Notes: generated by a model not told the origin, from the sequence alone. DNA of 64,000 nucleotides from Evansella vedderi (GCF_030813435.1 NZ_JAUSUG010000008.1:124001-188000), one strand, 5' to 3'; counted from the first letter of the stretch, positions 38,429 through 49,627 are shown. Made by a program: numbers and translations.

Positions 38429-39667
38429 GTGGCGACAATACGTGAAGAAGCATTACATATGCATCGCATGAAAAAAGGGAAATTAGAAACAAAGGCAAAG
38501 GTTGCCGTTCGAAATGCCCGAGATCTGTCGTTAGCTTATTCACCGGGAGTTGCTGAACCGTGTAAAGAGATCTTTGAGGATCCTCAGACAGTATATGAAT
38601 ATACTGTTAAAGGTAACATGGTAGGGGTTGTCTCCGACGGAACTGCTGTATTAGGACTTGGAAATATTGGTCCAGAGGCAGCTATGCCAGTTATGGAGGG
38701 TAAGGCTGTTCTATTTAAGTCATTTGCGGGAGTGGACGCATTTCCAATTTGCTTAAATACGAGCGACGTAGACAAAATTGTGGAAACTGTAAAGCTTCTA
38801 GAACCTACTTTTGGAGGTATTAACCTAGAGGATATTGCAGCTCCTAGATGCTTTGAGATTGAAGAACGTTTAAAGAAAGAAATGAATATCCCTGTGTTTC
38901 ATGATGATCAACATGGAACAGCCATTGTGACTGCGGCAGGATTACTAAACGCCTTAAAAATTACTGGAAAATCTATACAAGAAATTAAGGTGGTTGTAAA
39001 TGGTGCAGGTGCAGCAGGAATAGCAATTATTAAGCTTTTAAAATCAATGGGATGTAAGGATTTTATTCTATGTGACTCAAAGGGTGCTATTTTTGAAGGT
39101 CGTGGATATGGAATGAATGACCTAAAGCATGAACTTGCACTTGTTACGAACCGAGAGAAAAAAGAAGGTTCATTAGCGGATGTCATTGCAGGCACAGATG
39201 TTTTTGTAGGCGTTTCTGTAGCCGGTGCTTTAACGAAGGAAATGATTCAGTCCATGAACCCAGACCCTATCATTTTTGCCATGGCCAACCCAGTTCCAGA
39301 AATTATGCCAGATGATGCGAAGGAAGCTGGAGCAAGCGTTATTGGTACAGGGCGTTCCGATTTTCCAAACCAAGTAAACAATGTTCTCGCATTTCCAGGG
39401 ATTTTCCGGGGGGCATTAGATGTGTATGCTACACATATAAACGAAGAAATGAAGGTTGCAGCTGTTAAGGCTATTGCGGAACTAGTAGCTGAGTCTGAAT
39501 TGAACGCAGATTATGTTATTCCGGGTCCATTTGATCCTAGAGTAGCACCTGCAGTGGCAAGAAGTGTAGCGCAAGCAGCAATGGAAACAGGAGTAGCCCG
39601 CCGTAAAGTTGCTCCTGAAGAAGTAGAAAAAAGAACGAAAGAATTAACGATGATAGACGAAGATTAA
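38429..39667 (+). CDS. ytsJ: NAD(P)-dependent malic enzyme (YtsJ-type)
   Basis: Decarboxylates malate to pyruvate. The 412-aa protein shows SLAYSPGVAEPCKEI, VVSDGTAVLGLGNIGP, DAFPICLNTSDVD and VFHDDQHGTAIVTAAG, the metal and malate sites, and VVNGAGAAGIAIIKLL, the nucleotide fold. RSDFPNQVNNVLAFPGIFRGALD is the closing block. It is close to B. subtilis YtsJ, which prefers NADP. The start is the GTG at 38429, ten bases after AAGGGAG; a GTG at 38420 lies too near the ribosome site. The predicted operator lies upstream. Confidence 0.93.
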   Translation: MATIREEALHMHRMKKGKLETKAKVAVRNARDLSLAYSPGVAEPCKEIFEDPQTVYEYTVKGNMVGVVSDGTAVLGLGNIGPEAAMPVMEGKAVLFKSFAGVDAFPICLNTSDVDKIVETVKLLEPTFGGINLEDIAAPRCFEIEERLKKEMNIPVFHDDQHGTAIVTAAGLLNALKITGKSIQEIKVVVNGAGAAGIAIIKLLKSMGCKDFILCDSKGAIFEGRGYGMNDLKHELALVTNREKKEGSLADVIAGTDVFVGVSVAGALTKEMIQSMNPDPIIFAMANPVPEIMPDDAKEAGASVIGTGRSDFPNQVNNVLAFPGIFRGALDVYATHINEEMKVAAVKAIAELVAESELNADYVIPGPFDPRVAPAVARSVAQAAMETGVARRKVAPEEVEKRTKELTMIDED

Positions 39668-39819
39668 GCTTCCTTAGAGGTCTAATGTATATTATCTCTC
39701 GCAGCTAAACTAATAGAAGGATGGGGTTCAGGGGGGGCCTTTTTATTAATCAGTAAAAGGTCGATGCTAGATTACTTTGAACTCCATTTTATTATGAGAA
39801 AAAGTAGGTGTCCTGTGAG

Positions 39820-40482
39820 ATGAAAACGAATCAAAAAGTATATTTAAACATTTTGAAGGAAATAGATCAGATTATTGTTGATGATCAATTATCTCCAGGA
39901 GATAAACTCCCCTCAGAAAGGGAGCTTGCTGAGCGCTTGAAGGTTGGAAGATCATCCGTACGTGAAGCACTTCGTGCGTTGGAGCTATTAGACTTGATTG
40001 AAACTCGCAAGGGGGAAGGAACATTTATTAAAAAGTCTGGGGGACACAGGCTTGCTGAAATCCTTGCTAGATTTTTTCTGAAAAATAAACAGGCAAGAAA
40101 GGATTTAGCGGAAACGAGACGGATTATTGAAATTGAAGCTGTCCGACTCGCCTGCCAAAGAGCTTCAAAATATCAATTGGAAAAATTAGAAAACCTTATT
40201 CTCCAATCTAAGCAAAAATGGACGGACGGTAAAATTCCTGTTGAAGAAGATTATTTATTTCATAAAACCCTTGTCGAATCTAGCCATAATAATTTAATGC
40301 TCAACATTTGGCGTCCATTAGTAGAATATAGTAAGGTAGCTATTAAGGAATCCTTGTCTAGGAAGGGAAGAATGGAAAATGCTATATTAGAACATGAGGC
40401 TATTTTTGAAGCTGTTGCTCGAAAGGATGAGCAAACAGCCGTGAATTCCTTGAGGAATCACTTGGAAAATAGTCGATTTTAA
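39820..40482 (+). CDS. GntR/FadR-family transcriptional regulator (FCD domain)
   Basis: 220 aa. The winged helix (about 5-72) has SPGDKLPSERELAERLKVGRSSVREALRALE and ETRKGEGTFI, a FadR-like reading head. The C-terminal helical FCD domain (about 90-215) has ETRRIIEIEAVRLACQRA, DYLFHKTLVESSHN and HEAIFEAVARKDEQTA, whose Asp/His residues usually hold a metal and a small acid. It lies between malic enzyme and accDA. I infer control of malate or fatty-acid precursor supply. The ATG at 39820 is chosen over an upstream GTG. Confidence 0.87.
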   Translation: MKTNQKVYLNILKEIDQIIVDDQLSPGDKLPSERELAERLKVGRSSVREALRALELLDLIETRKGEGTFIKKSGGHRLAEILARFFLKNKQARKDLAETRRIIEIEAVRLACQRASKYQLEKLENLILQSKQKWTDGKIPVEEDYLFHKTLVESSHNNLMLNIWRPLVEYSKVAIKESLSRKGRMENAILEHEAIFEAVARKDEQTAVNSLRNHLENSRF

Positions 40483-40674
40483 TAGAAATTTCTTAGTACC
40501 TGTTACTAATAGTTTATCTTGAAATTATAGCATGAAAATTGTATGATAGAACAAATTTTCATTTCACATAGATAGGATACTCATAATTAGTCCATTAATA
40601 GAATATGTAAACCAATAAGTGGATAAATAGTAAATGAAACTAGGAAGATTTTTAATAAGAGGTGAGATCAGGTC

Positions 40675-41538
40675 GTGATACGTGATTTATTTTCTAAAAA
40701 GAAAAAATATGCCACTATACCAACAGAGCAGGCAAAACAAGAGGTTCCTGAAGGTTTAATGACAAAATGCCCGAAATGTAAAACGATAATGTATACAAAG
40801 GAATTAAAAAAAATCAACATGGTATGTGAAAGATGCCAGCATCATTTTAATGTTTCAGCCTACGAACGTATTGATCTCACGTTGGATGAAGGAACTTTTC
40901 AAGAGTTCGATGGAGATATGATCGCTAAAGACCCATTAAATTTTCCATCTTATTTGGAAAAATCCAAATTAGATAGAGAAAAAACAAATTTAAACGAGGC
41001 TATCGTTACAGGTGAAGGTAAAATAAAAGGGTATCCTGTTGTTATTGGCGTAATGGACTCCCGCTTTCGTATGGGAAGCATGGGCTCCGTAGTAGGAGAA
41101 AAGATAGCCCGTGCTATTGAGCATGCCATTCGTGAGGACAAGCCTTTTATATTATTTGCTGCATCAGGGGGAGCTAGAATGCAAGAGGGGGTATTCAGCC
41201 TCATGCAGATGGCCAAGACTAGTGCAGCCCTCAATCAATTACATGAACATGGTCAACTATTCATCAGTGTCTTAACTCACCCAACAACAGGAGGAGTATC
41301 TGCAAGCTTTGCTTCCTTAGGGGATATTAATATAGCTGAGCCTGGTGCTTTAATTGGGTTTGCCGGCAGAAGAATTATTGAACAAACCATCCGTCAGAAA
41401 TTACCTGATGATTTCCAAACTGCTGAGTTTTTATTGGAGCATGGACAATTAGACAAGGTTGTTTCTAGAAATGAGATGAGAGATACTTTAGGATTGTTTC
41501 TTGATTTACATCAACCCAAGAGGAAAAGGGAGGGATAA
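40675..41538 (+). CDS. accD: Acetyl-CoA carboxylase carboxyltransferase subunit beta
   Basis: With AccA, moves the carboxyl group from biotin on BCCP to acetyl-CoA, giving malonyl-CoA. The 287-aa protein has a zinc ribbon with Cys32, Cys35, Cys51 and Cys54 ([10 protein letters not shown] and [10 protein letters not shown]). The carboxyltransferase fold has [18 protein letters not shown]-type sequence (here [16 protein letters not shown]) and [16 protein letters not shown]. The GTG start follows GAGGTGAG. accA starts 3 bp after its stop, so the two are co-translated. Confidence 0.96.
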   Translation: MIRDLFSKKKKYATIPTEQAKQEVPEGLMTKCPKCKTIMYTKELKKINMVCERCQHHFNVSAYERIDLTLDEGTFQEFDGDMIAKDPLNFPSYLEKSKLDREKTNLNEAIVTGEGKIKGYPVVIGVMDSRFRMGSMGSVVGEKIARAIEHAIREDKPFILFAASGGARMQEGVFSLMQMAKTSAALNQLHEHGQLFISVLTHPTTGGVSASFASLGDINIAEPGALIGFAGRRIIEQTIRQKLPDDFQTAEFLLEHGQLDKVVSRNEMRDTLGLFLDLHQPKRKREG

Positions 41539-41541
41539 CAT

Positions 41542-42522
41542 ATGGCTGATCAACAGCTTCCTTTTGAAAGACCAATAGTTGAACTTAAAAATAAAATAGC
41601 TGAATTAAAAGCTTTCACACAGGAAAAAGGGATCGACCTTTCTGGTGAAATTGAAAAGCTAGAAGGGCGTTTAGAACAACTAGAAAAGGATATTTATGGG
41701 AACTTAAACCCTTGGGAGAGAGTTCAAATAGCTCGTCATAGCAAAAGACCTACTACACTAGATTATATTAATCGCTTATTTACAGACTTCCTTGAGCTCC
41801 ATGGTGACCGTTTATATGGTGATGATAAAGCAATTGTTGGTGGGGTGGGTAAATTTCAAGGTATACCAGTAACCATTATTGGGCACCAGCGTGGGAAAGA
41901 TACGAAGGAAAATATTAAACGTAATTTCGGTATGCCTCATCCAGAGGGATATCGTAAAGCGTTGAGATTGATGAAGCAAGCGGAGAAGTTTCAACGTCCT
42001 ATTATCAATTTCATAGATACTAAAGGGGCGGACCCAGGTATTGAATCGGAAGAACGGGGACAAAGTGAAGCGATTGCCAGAAACTTAATTGAAATGGCTG
42101 GGCTAAGGGTCCCTATTATTTGTATTGTTATTGGAGAAGGTGGAAGTGGAGGGGCGTTAGCTTTAGGTGTAGGTGACAGAATCTACATGTTAGAGAATTC
42201 CACTTACTCTGTAATTTCTCCTGAAGGAGCTGCAGCTTTACTTTGGAAGGATGCATCTCAAGCCAAAAGGGCCGCTGAAACAATGAAAATAACAGCGCCT
42301 GATCTTAAGGAACTTGGTTTAATTGATGAAATGATTCCGGAAGTACGTGGCGGTGCTCATAGAAATGTGGATGAGCAGGCTGCTCAAATCCAAAAAGTAT
42401 TAGAGAAATCCTTGCAAGAATTGAAGGATTTACCAGGGGAAGAGCTTGTTTTAAAACGTTACGAAAAATTTAAAAATATTGGGGAATATACCCATGTAAA
42501 CGGTGTCATGGTAATGAAATAA
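41542..42522 (+). CDS. accA: Acetyl-CoA carboxylase carboxyltransferase subunit alpha
   Basis: Partner of AccD in malonyl-CoA synthesis. The 326-aa protein has a helical start ([18 protein letters not shown]), then [24 protein letters not shown] and the crotonase-like core with [23 protein letters not shown] and [30 protein letters not shown] at the end of accD is the ribosome site. A short terminator follows and then pfkA. Confidence 0.97.
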   Translation: MADQQLPFERPIVELKNKIAELKAFTQEKGIDLSGEIEKLEGRLEQLEKDIYGNLNPWERVQIARHSKRPTTLDYINRLFTDFLELHGDRLYGDDKAIVGGVGKFQGIPVTIIGHQRGKDTKENIKRNFGMPHPEGYRKALRLMKQAEKFQRPIINFIDTKGADPGIESEERGQSEAIARNLIEMAGLRVPIICIVIGEGGSGGALALGVGDRIYMLENSTYSVISPEGAAALLWKDASQAKRAAETMKITAPDLKELGLIDEMIPEVRGGAHRNVDEQAAQIQKVLEKSLQELKDLPGEELVLKRYEKFKNIGEYTHVNGVMVMK

Positions 42523-42529
42523 GGATTGT

Positions 42530-42558
42530 GCTTTCTCTTAATGGAGAAAGCCTTTTTG
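42530..42558 (+). terminator. accDA terminator
   Basis: GCTTTCTC (42530-42537) pairs with GAGAAAGC (42544-42551), then CTTTTTGTTT. Confidence 0.82.
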
Positions 42559-42642
42559 TTTGACGTCTGATCTCTGTTGTTTTTAGTAAATGAAAGTGGT
42601 ATTTTAAACACATATTAAATTTTAATTGAGTTAGTTAAATGA

Positions 42643-43620
<978 letters not shown>

Positions 43621-43691
43621 GAAATTCTATTGCTAAATAGTAGAATTTCGTGTAACTTAAACTATTGGAAATACAGTGTTTTACAGCTTTT

Positions 43692-43722
43692 AAAGCTAGG
43701 ACAAGTATTTTGTCCTGGCTTT
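43692..43722 (+). terminator. 13-bp hairpin between pfkA and pyk
   Basis: AAAGCTAGGACAA (43692-43704) pairs with TTGTCCTGGCTTT (43710-43722) with one G-U. There is no T-run after it, so it may be an RNA-processing or partial stop signal. A second 9-bp inverted repeat (GAAATTCTA, 43621-43629 with 43641-43649) starts directly after the pfkA stop. Confidence 0.5.
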
Positions 43723-43788
43723 CGTATGGGAATATGGAAAAAGGCTGAAACTATAGTTAGATTGGTTTATTTTTGAGGAGGAAATAAG

Positions 43789-45543
43789 ATGAGAAAAACA
43801 AAGATTGTATGTACGATTGGTCCAGCCAGTGAAAGTGTTGAGAAATTAACGGAGCTTATTTCAGCGGGGATGAATGTAGCCCGTCTTAACTTTTCCCACG
43901 GTGACTTCGAAGAACATGGAGCAAGAATAAAAAACATTCGCGAAGCTGCTGCAAAGTTAAATAAAACTGTTGCCATTCTTTTAGACACAAAAGGACCGGA
44001 AATTCGAACACAAACGGTTGAAGGTGGAGAGGTTGAACTTAAAAGGGGTTCTACTGTTAAAATTTCTATGACAGAAGTAGTTGGAACTGCTGAAAGGTTT
44101 TCTATTACATATCCAGGTTTAATAGAAGATGTTCAAGAAGGCTCTACGATTCTTCTTGACGATGGACTTATTGAATTAAAGGTAACAGGTATAAGTGATG
44201 GTGAAATCATTACAGAGGTAATTAACAGCGGTATCCTTAAAAATAAGAAGGGCGTTAATGTACCAGGTGTTAGCGTAAACCTTCCAGGAATCACGGAAAA
44301 GGATGCTAACGACGTTTTATTTGGTATTGAACAAGGTGTAGATTTTATTGCTGCTTCCTTCGTACGACGGGCTTCAGATGTTTTAGAGATAAGAGAGCTT
44401 CTTGAAAAACATGGTGCGAATCACATTCAAATCATTCCAAAGATCGAGAATCAAGAAGGTGTTGACAATATCGATGAAATCCTTGAGGTATCAGAAGGAT
44501 TAATGGTTGCTAGAGGTGACTTAGGGGTTGAAATTCCTGCTGAAGACGTTCCACTAGTACAAAAAGAACTTATTAAAAAATGTAATGCCCTAGGGAAACC
44601 TGTCATTACTGCAACGCAAATGCTTGATTCGATGCAAAGGAACCCACGTCCAACAAGAGCAGAAGCAAGCGACGTAGCTAATGCTATTTTTGATGGAACA
44701 GATGCTATCATGCTTTCTGGTGAAACAGCAGCTGGATCTTATCCGGTAGAATCTGTAGAAACAATGCGTAATATTGCTATGAAAACGGAAACAGCTCTGA
44801 AATATGAAGATATCTTAAGAAAAAGAAGACTGGAGAGCGAACAAACGATTACAGATGCTATCAGTCAATCTGTTTCCCACACTGCTTTAAACTTGGGTGC
44901 ATCTGCCATTTTATCAGCTACTGAGAGCGGCTATACGGCTCGTATGATTTCAAAGTACCGTCCGAAGTCTCCTATTATTGCTGTTGCTAATAATGAACGT
45001 GTCTGCCGTTCCCTTGCCCTTTGTTGGGGAGTATTCCCACAAGTTGGGAAGGAAGCATACTCAACAGATGAATTGCTTCAAATGTCTGTAGAAGGGGCAT
45101 TAGAAACAGGTCTTGTAAAATACGGAGATTTAGTTATTATTACTGCTGGGGTTCCTGTAGGTGAAAAGGGTACAACAAATTTAATGAAGGTCCATGTTAT
45201 TGGTGAAGTTGCAGCTTCCGGACAAGGAATTGGAAGAAAATCTGCAACTGGTAAAGTAGTTGTTGCGAAAGATGCAGCAGATGCTATTAACAGAGTTAAT
45301 CAAGGGGATATTCTTATTATTTCTAATACTGATAGAGATATGATGGAAGCTTTTGAAAAAGCAGCAGCAGTAATTACCGAGCAAGGTGGATTAACTTCCC
45401 ATGCTGCAGTAGTTGGTCTTAGTCTTGGTATCCCTGTAATTGTAGGAGTAGACGAGGCTACTACTATTTTTAATGATGGAGAAGAAGTGACTGTTGATGG
45501 ACATCACGGTAACATTTACAAAGGACAAGCTAGTGTTTTATAA
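43789..45543 (+). CDS. pyk: Pyruvate kinase with C-terminal PEP-utiliser domain
   Basis: Makes pyruvate and ATP from PEP. The 584-aa protein has the kinase body (1-470) with [41 protein letters not shown] and [11 protein letters not shown]. An extra 110-residue C-terminal domain follows, with [22 protein letters not shown], the PEP-utilising mobile-domain motif TSHA. This extension is normal for Bacillus and Geobacillus enzymes and is absent in most other bacteria. AGGAGGAA precedes the ATG. Confidence 0.98.
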   Translation: MRKTKIVCTIGPASESVEKLTELISAGMNVARLNFSHGDFEEHGARIKNIREAAAKLNKTVAILLDTKGPEIRTQTVEGGEVELKRGSTVKISMTEVVGTAERFSITYPGLIEDVQEGSTILLDDGLIELKVTGISDGEIITEVINSGILKNKKGVNVPGVSVNLPGITEKDANDVLFGIEQGVDFIAASFVRRASDVLEIRELLEKHGANHIQIIPKIENQEGVDNIDEILEVSEGLMVARGDLGVEIPAEDVPLVQKELIKKCNALGKPVITATQMLDSMQRNPRPTRAEASDVANAIFDGTDAIMLSGETAAGSYPVESVETMRNIAMKTETALKYEDILRKRRLESEQTITDAISQSVSHTALNLGASAILSATESGYTARMISKYRPKSPIIAVANNERVCRSLALCWGVFPQVGKEAYSTDELLQMSVEGALETGLVKYGDLVIITAGVPVGEKGTTNLMKVHVIGEVAASGQGIGRKSATGKVVVAKDAADAINRVNQGDILIISNTDRDMMEAFEKAAAVITEQGGLTSHAAVVGLSLGIPVIVGVDEATTIFNDGEEVTVDGHHGNIYKGQASVL

Positions 45544-45559
45544 TTATATTTAAAGTAAA

Positions 45560-45728
45560 GAGGCTGGGACATAACTAAAGTGTTTAGATGAAAATACGAA
45601 CAATGTATTATTGTAGCGTAGGAAATATACGTAGACTCCTGCGGGAGCAAAAGTATATTTCCGAAGCGATTTATATGCTTCGTTCGGAATTCTCATTGAC
45701 AAAACGCTTTTGTCCTAGCCTCTTTTTT
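45560..45728. repeat. Intergenic repeat with GAGGCTGGGAC inverted ends (short copy), probable pyk terminator
   Basis: GAGGCTGGGAC (45560-45570) and GTCCTAGCCTC (45712-45722) pair with one G-U, followed by TTTTTTAA. The first 30 bases match 27063-27092. GGAAATATACGTAGACTCCT and AGTATATTTCCGAAGCG are also shared. The 200-bp G+C-rich middle of the 27060 copy is reduced here to CTGCGGGAGCAAA. It follows pyk by 15 bp, so the outer stem probably ends the pyk transcript. Confidence 0.85.
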
Positions 45729-45733
45729 AATAA

Positions 45734-45874
45734 GACAGTTTTCGGAAATTGTTTTTTTAAATGCTTGGAGAAGCAGAAGACGTTAAGTGGCTGTCTCTTC
45801 CTCTGCTCGTAAATGCTCTGTAGTGTATCCAAGCCAAATATATTCAGCTTAAAACAAAAACATTTTAGAAAACT
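45734..45874. repeat. MITE-like repeat, AGTTTTC ends
   Basis: AGTTTTC (45737-45743) and GAAAACT (45868-45874) are inverted ends similar to those at 34691. GCTTGGAGAAGCAGAAGACG resembles GCTTGGAAAAGCGAAAGGCG at 34725-34744. CTGTCTCTTCCTCTGCTC is a piece of family B (25048, 29519). It lies directly after the pyk repeat. Confidence 0.65.
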
Positions 45875-45947
45875 ACCTTTAATATTAAACTTAATAATAA
45901 TAAAATTTATATTAAATATATAGATGTCACTTCTAAAGGAGCATGCT

Positions 45948-46349
45948 ATGGGAAAAATCTTTTTCTTATTAATCATTATTATTCCAGCCCTTGAAATTTG
46001 GGTCTTAATACTGTCAGGAAACATGATAGGTGTTATTCCAACAATATTGCTGATTATTTTAACAGGAGTATTAGGTGCTGCATTAGCCAAACGAGAAGGA
46101 TTAAATGCTATTAGGACAGCACAAATGCAAGCCTCCCAAGGAATGGTACCTAGTGGAGTACTTCTTGATGGCATTTGTATATTAGTAGGAGGAGTAGTAT
46201 TATTGACTCCTGGTTTTATTACGGATGCGGCTGGCTTTTTCCTACTAATTCCACAAACAAGAGCCATATTTAAAGGATTTCTACAACGGGTTTTTGAAAG
46301 AATGATTAAAAATGGGAACATTATGTTTTACACAAATAAAAGATGGTGA
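45948..46349 (+). CDS. fxsA: FxsA-family membrane protein
   Basis: 133 aa with three to four membrane helices. IPALEIWVLILSGNMIGVIPTILLIILTGVLGAALAKREG and GVVLLTPGFITDAAGFFLLIP are the FxsA hallmarks. E. coli FxsA affects exclusion of phage T7 by F; the general role is unknown. The ATG at 45948 follows AAAGGAG. An upstream 8-codon extension is rejected. It is convergent with ytvI and shares its terminator. Confidence 0.9.
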   Translation: MGKIFFLLIIIIPALEIWVLILSGNMIGVIPTILLIILTGVLGAALAKREGLNAIRTAQMQASQGMVPSGVLLDGICILVGGVVLLTPGFITDAAGFFLLIPQTRAIFKGFLQRVFERMIKNGNIMFYTNKRW

Positions 46350-46388
46350 GTGAAAGGGGGCACTAATCCCTTACTCACCATCTTTTTT
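46340..46388. terminator. Bidirectional terminator, fxsA/ytvI
   Basis: AGATGGTGAGT (46341-46351) pairs with ACTCACCATCT (46373-46383), with an inner GGG/CCC pair. TTTTTAT follows. The stem overlaps the fxsA stop codon. Confidence 0.88.
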
Positions 46389-47496
46389 ATCCTTTTACAT
46401 AGTCTGTTATTTCATTGATTAAACCTGATCTTATAATGGACTGGATGAAGATTAAAACAGCTGGACCGATTAGAAGTCCAAATACACCGAATAACTGATA
46501 ACAAGCAAATAGAGAAATTAACAAGGCTAATGGTGGAATTCCCATGTGTTTAGACATTACCTTCGGCTCAGCAAGTTGTCTTTGAATAATGACAATTCCA
46601 TATAAAATAGATAAACCGATAGATAATGTCCAATTACCTGACAAAAAAGCATAGATAATCCATGGTATAAAAATCAGCCCTGTACCTAAATAAGGAAAAA
46701 GGTCAACAATAGCAATTAAGATGGCAGTTGTGATGGCATACTCTACATTTATTATCATTAACCCTATTAAAACGATAGTACCAGTCATAGAAACTAATAC
46801 TAATTGTGCAAGAATGTAGCCTACAACTGCTTGTTTCCACTGTACTGTCATTTTATTAATGACTACCTTCACTCTTTTAGGGGTTCTCGTTTCTAACCAT
46901 TGAATCATTAATGGCCAATCTTTAGTAATAAAGAAAGCCCCTAATAAAGCAAAGAATAACACGGTTATTGTGTTTGGGAGAGTTAGTAAAAAATCAGCCA
47001 AACCATTCAAAAGGTGTTGTAATAAGGTACTAATATGTGTGCCTAATTCACTTAATATGGATTCTAAAGAATGGTGAACTGTTGACTGCTGCCCTGGATT
47101 TAATTGGGAAGAAAAGGCTAGTACCCCTTCATAAAGAGGGAGGATATACGTATCGAACCATTGATGAATATAATCTATACCGTCATGAATGTATTGGGGA
47201 AGCACTTTAGTTAAATAGCTTAACCCAGCAACAATTTCAGCAACTAACAAGGTCATAAGAGCGGAAAAGACGATAACAAAGGAGCAAATGACAAAAAAAA
47301 CGGCAGCGGACCTTTTCCAACCGAATTTGTTTTCTATAAAGTTTACTGCAGGTAAAAATAGTAGGGAAATTAATAATCCAATTAAAAATGGGTATAAATA
47401 AACCGTTAAGATATATAGGAAAAGAACGGCTAATAATAGACAAGTAATAACAATAGAAGTACGGAATAGACGTTGGTATAGGGTACTATTCCCCAT
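46387..47496 (-). CDS. ytvI: AI-2E-family sporulation membrane protein YtvI
   Basis: 369 aa with about seven to eight membrane segments and a long extracytoplasmic loop (about 100-150). The closing half, VGYILAQLVLVSMTG, DLFPYLGTGLIFIPW and QRQLAEPKVMSKHMGIPPL, is typical of the YdiK/TqsA permease superfamily. The YtvI branch is linked to sporulation in B. subtilis. Transported substrate not known. It is divergent from ytwI. Confidence 0.9.
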   Translation of the reverse strand: MGNSTLYQRLFRTSIVITCLLLAVLFLYILTVYLYPFLIGLLISLLFLPAVNFIENKFGWKRSAAVFFVICSFVIVFSALMTLLVAEIVAGLSYLTKVLPQYIHDGIDYIHQWFDTYILPLYEGVLAFSSQLNPGQQSTVHHSLESILSELGTHISTLLQHLLNGLADFLLTLPNTITVLFFALLGAFFITKDWPLMIQWLETRTPKRVKVVINKMTVQWKQAVVGYILAQLVLVSMTGTIVLIGLMIINVEYAITTAILIAIVDLFPYLGTGLIFIPWIIYAFLSGNWTLSIGLSILYGIVIIQRQLAEPKVMSKHMGIPPLALLISLFACYQLFGVFGLLIGPAVLIFIQSIIRSGLINEITDYVKG

Positions 47497-47659
47497 TTTA
47501 ATCCCCCTTACTAGACAAGCTATACAACCAATCTATGCTTGTACGATAAAAATATGCATCATCATTCGTATAGGCCAAAACTAAGGATGAGCTATAATTT
47601 TTAATTTTTTATAATAATATGTTAAGATGAAATGGAATTCCTTAAAGGAGATGACATGC

Positions 47660-48133
47660 TTGTTTGCAGGACCAACGCTTTTCATGCTCATATTATTAGC
47701 TATTGGTCTTTTTGCCAAAAATCAATCGCTCATTATTGCAGTGCTATTTTTACTTATCATTCAATGGTTTGGCTTGGGTGAAAAAGTTTTTCCTCTCATG
47801 CAACAAAAGGGTATTCAAATTGGTGTTACTATTATTACAATAGCTGTATTAGTTCCCATTATGACAGGGGAAATAGGATTTAAGGATTTACAGCATGCAT
47901 TAAAAACATATTATGCATGGGTAGCACTAATTTCTGGTATTCTCGTAGCTATTATTGCTGCCAACGGTATTGAACTTTTAAAAACAGATCCACATATTAC
48001 CACTGCCTTAGTTTTTGGAACAATATTAGCGGTTGCCCTTTTTAATGGCGTAGCTGTTGGCCCTTTAATAGGTGCCGGAATCGCCTATATAGCAATAAAA
48101 GTTGTCGAATATTTTAGTTCTATGGGGAGCTGA
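47660..48133 (+). CDS. ytwI: DUF441 membrane protein (YtwI)
   Basis: 157 aa with four to five membrane helices and the conserved GIQIGVTIITIAVLVPIMTGEIGF and GTILAVALFNGVAVGPLIGAGIAY blocks of DUF441. Function unknown. I chose the TTG at 47660, nine bases after AAAGGAG, because this matches the usual family length. An ATG 33 bp upstream has no ribosome site. It lies before citZ, as in B. subtilis. Confidence 0.85.
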   Translation: MFAGPTLFMLILLAIGLFAKNQSLIIAVLFLLIIQWFGLGEKVFPLMQQKGIQIGVTIITIAVLVPIMTGEIGFKDLQHALKTYYAWVALISGILVAIIAANGIELLKTDPHITTALVFGTILAVALFNGVAVGPLIGAGIAYIAIKVVEYFSSMGS

Positions 48134-48144
48134 TTTAATAAGTG

Positions 48145-48222
48145 TTTGTGAATTTTCTAACAAATTAAAATAATGGTATAAGTTTGAATTTTAATTTGTT
48201 TTAAAAATTAAACATTCACAAA
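48145..48222. promoter_or_regulatory. Large A+T-rich dyad upstream of the citZ promoter
   Basis: AACAAATTAAAAT (48159-48171) and ATTTTAATTTGTT (48188-48200) are perfect 13-bp inverted arms, and TTTGTGAAT (48145-48153) with ATTCACAAA (48214-48222) forms an outer 9-bp pair. The right outer arm covers the citZ -35 region. It could be the ytwI transcript end or a binding site; B. subtilis citZ is controlled by CcpC at this position, but I do not see the clear ATAA-N7-TTAT pattern. Confidence 0.5.
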
Positions 48223-48242
48223 AAAGTTAAAAATGGTATAAT
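48215..48242 (+). promoter_or_regulatory. citZ promoter
   Basis: TTCACA (48215-48220), 16 bp, then TATAAT (48237-48242) with TGG before it (extended -10). This leaves a leader of about 260 nt before the citZ ATG. Confidence 0.65.
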
Positions 48243-48302
48243 GTAAGACAAATGGTACCAGTTCTACATAGTTCAAATAGTTTGGGCGAATATTCTTTCA
48301 AT

Positions 48303-48316
48303 CGTAACCGCTTACG
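48303..48316. promoter_or_regulatory. CRE-like site in the citZ leader
   Basis: CGTAACCGCTTACG is a near-perfect palindrome resembling the CcpA consensus TGWAANCGNTNNCA apart from its outer bases. It lies about 55-60 bp after the predicted start of transcription, a place where CcpA blocks elongation at citZ-like genes. Confidence 0.5.
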
Positions 48317-48511
48317 TTTTTTTTCAATTTTTTGCGGTTGATTGTGCAAAAGGGAACACGTTTCAAAGAAAATATTCTAAAAAAACATTTTTCAATAAAT
48401 TGGATAATTGCATTTTTTTCTATGAAACGACAGTCCCCAAGTAACCATTAGTTTAGTTTTGGGTCTAAATAAATAATCCCCAATAATTACAGAGAAAAGG
48501 AGAGGTAGGGT

Positions 48512-49627
48512 ATGAGTACAACAAAGGGTTTAGAAGGTGTAGTTGCAACCACTTCTAGTGTAAGCTCCATCATCGATGGTGTATTAACATATTATGGATA
48601 CAATATCGATGATTTAGCTGACCATGCAAGTTTTGAAGAGGTTGTTTTTCTGTTATGGAATCACCGCCTTCCAAATAAGGAAGAATTGAAGAAATTTCAA
48701 CAGGAGTTAGCTGATGCAGCCGTTGTATCAAATGAAGTACTAGATCAAATGAAGACTTACCCAGTAGATAAAGTTCACCCAATGGCAGCATTACGAACTG
48801 CAGTGTCTAATCTCGCATTATTTGATGAAGCTGCTGATGAAATGTCTGAAGAAGCAAACCGTGAAAAGGCGCTTAAATTACAAGCGCAACTTCCAACAAT
48901 AGTTACTGCTTTCTCAAGAATTCGACAAGGGAAAGAACCAGTTGCTCCTCGAAATGACTTAAGTTTCGCCGCAAACTTCCTTTATATGCTTAATGGGGAA
49001 GTACCTGATGAAATTTCTGTGAAAGCATTCAACAAAGCATTAGTTCTTCACGCAGATCATGAACTTAACGCTTCTACATTTACAGCACGTGTGTGTGTGG
49101 CTACCCTATCGGATATGTATTCAGGAATCACAGCAGCTATAGGTGCTTTAAAGGGACCACTTCACGGAGGAGCTAATGAAAGAGTAATGAAAATGCTCAC
49201 TGAAATTGGAGAAGTTGAAAAGGTAGAGGACTACATTAAAGATGCACTAAGCAAAAAAGTAAAAATTATGGGCTTTGGACATCGAGTTTATAAAAATGGA
49301 GATCCACGGGCTAAGCACTTAAAAGAAATGTCTCGACAGTTAACCAGTATTACAGGAGAAACTAAATGGTATGATATGAGTGTTAAAATTGATGAAATTG
49401 TATCAAATGAAAAAGGCTTATTACCAAACGTAGATTTCTATTCTGCGTCTGTATACCACAGTTTAGGAATTGAGCACGATTTATTTACTCCTATTTTTGC
49501 AGTGAGCCGAGTATCTGGCTGGATCGCTCATATTCTAGAGCAGTATGCCAATAACCGTTTAATCCGTCCTCGTGCAGAATATATTGGACCGGATCGCCAA
49601 GAGTGGATCCCATTAGAAGACCGCTAG
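48512..49627 (+). CDS. citZ: Citrate synthase (CitZ)
   Basis: Condenses oxaloacetate and acetyl-CoA to open the TCA cycle. The 371-aa protein is of the short Gram-positive dimeric type. Catalytic residues lie in LHGGANERVMKML (His), GFGHRVYKNGDPRAKHL (His) and NVDFYSASVYHSLGI (Asp). AAGGAGAGG precedes the ATG. It leads citZ-icd-mdh; a weak GGGAGG/CCTCCC hairpin (49662-49690) separates it from icd. Confidence 0.97.
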   Translation: MSTTKGLEGVVATTSSVSSIIDGVLTYYGYNIDDLADHASFEEVVFLLWNHRLPNKEELKKFQQELADAAVVSNEVLDQMKTYPVDKVHPMAALRTAVSNLALFDEAADEMSEEANREKALKLQAQLPTIVTAFSRIRQGKEPVAPRNDLSFAANFLYMLNGEVPDEISVKAFNKALVLHADHELNASTFTARVCVATLSDMYSGITAAIGALKGPLHGGANERVMKMLTEIGEVEKVEDYIKDALSKKVKIMGFGHRVYKNGDPRAKHLKEMSRQLTSITGETKWYDMSVKIDEIVSNEKGLLPNVDFYSASVYHSLGIEHDLFTPIFAVSRVSGWIAHILEQYANNRLIRPRAEYIGPDRQEWIPLEDR

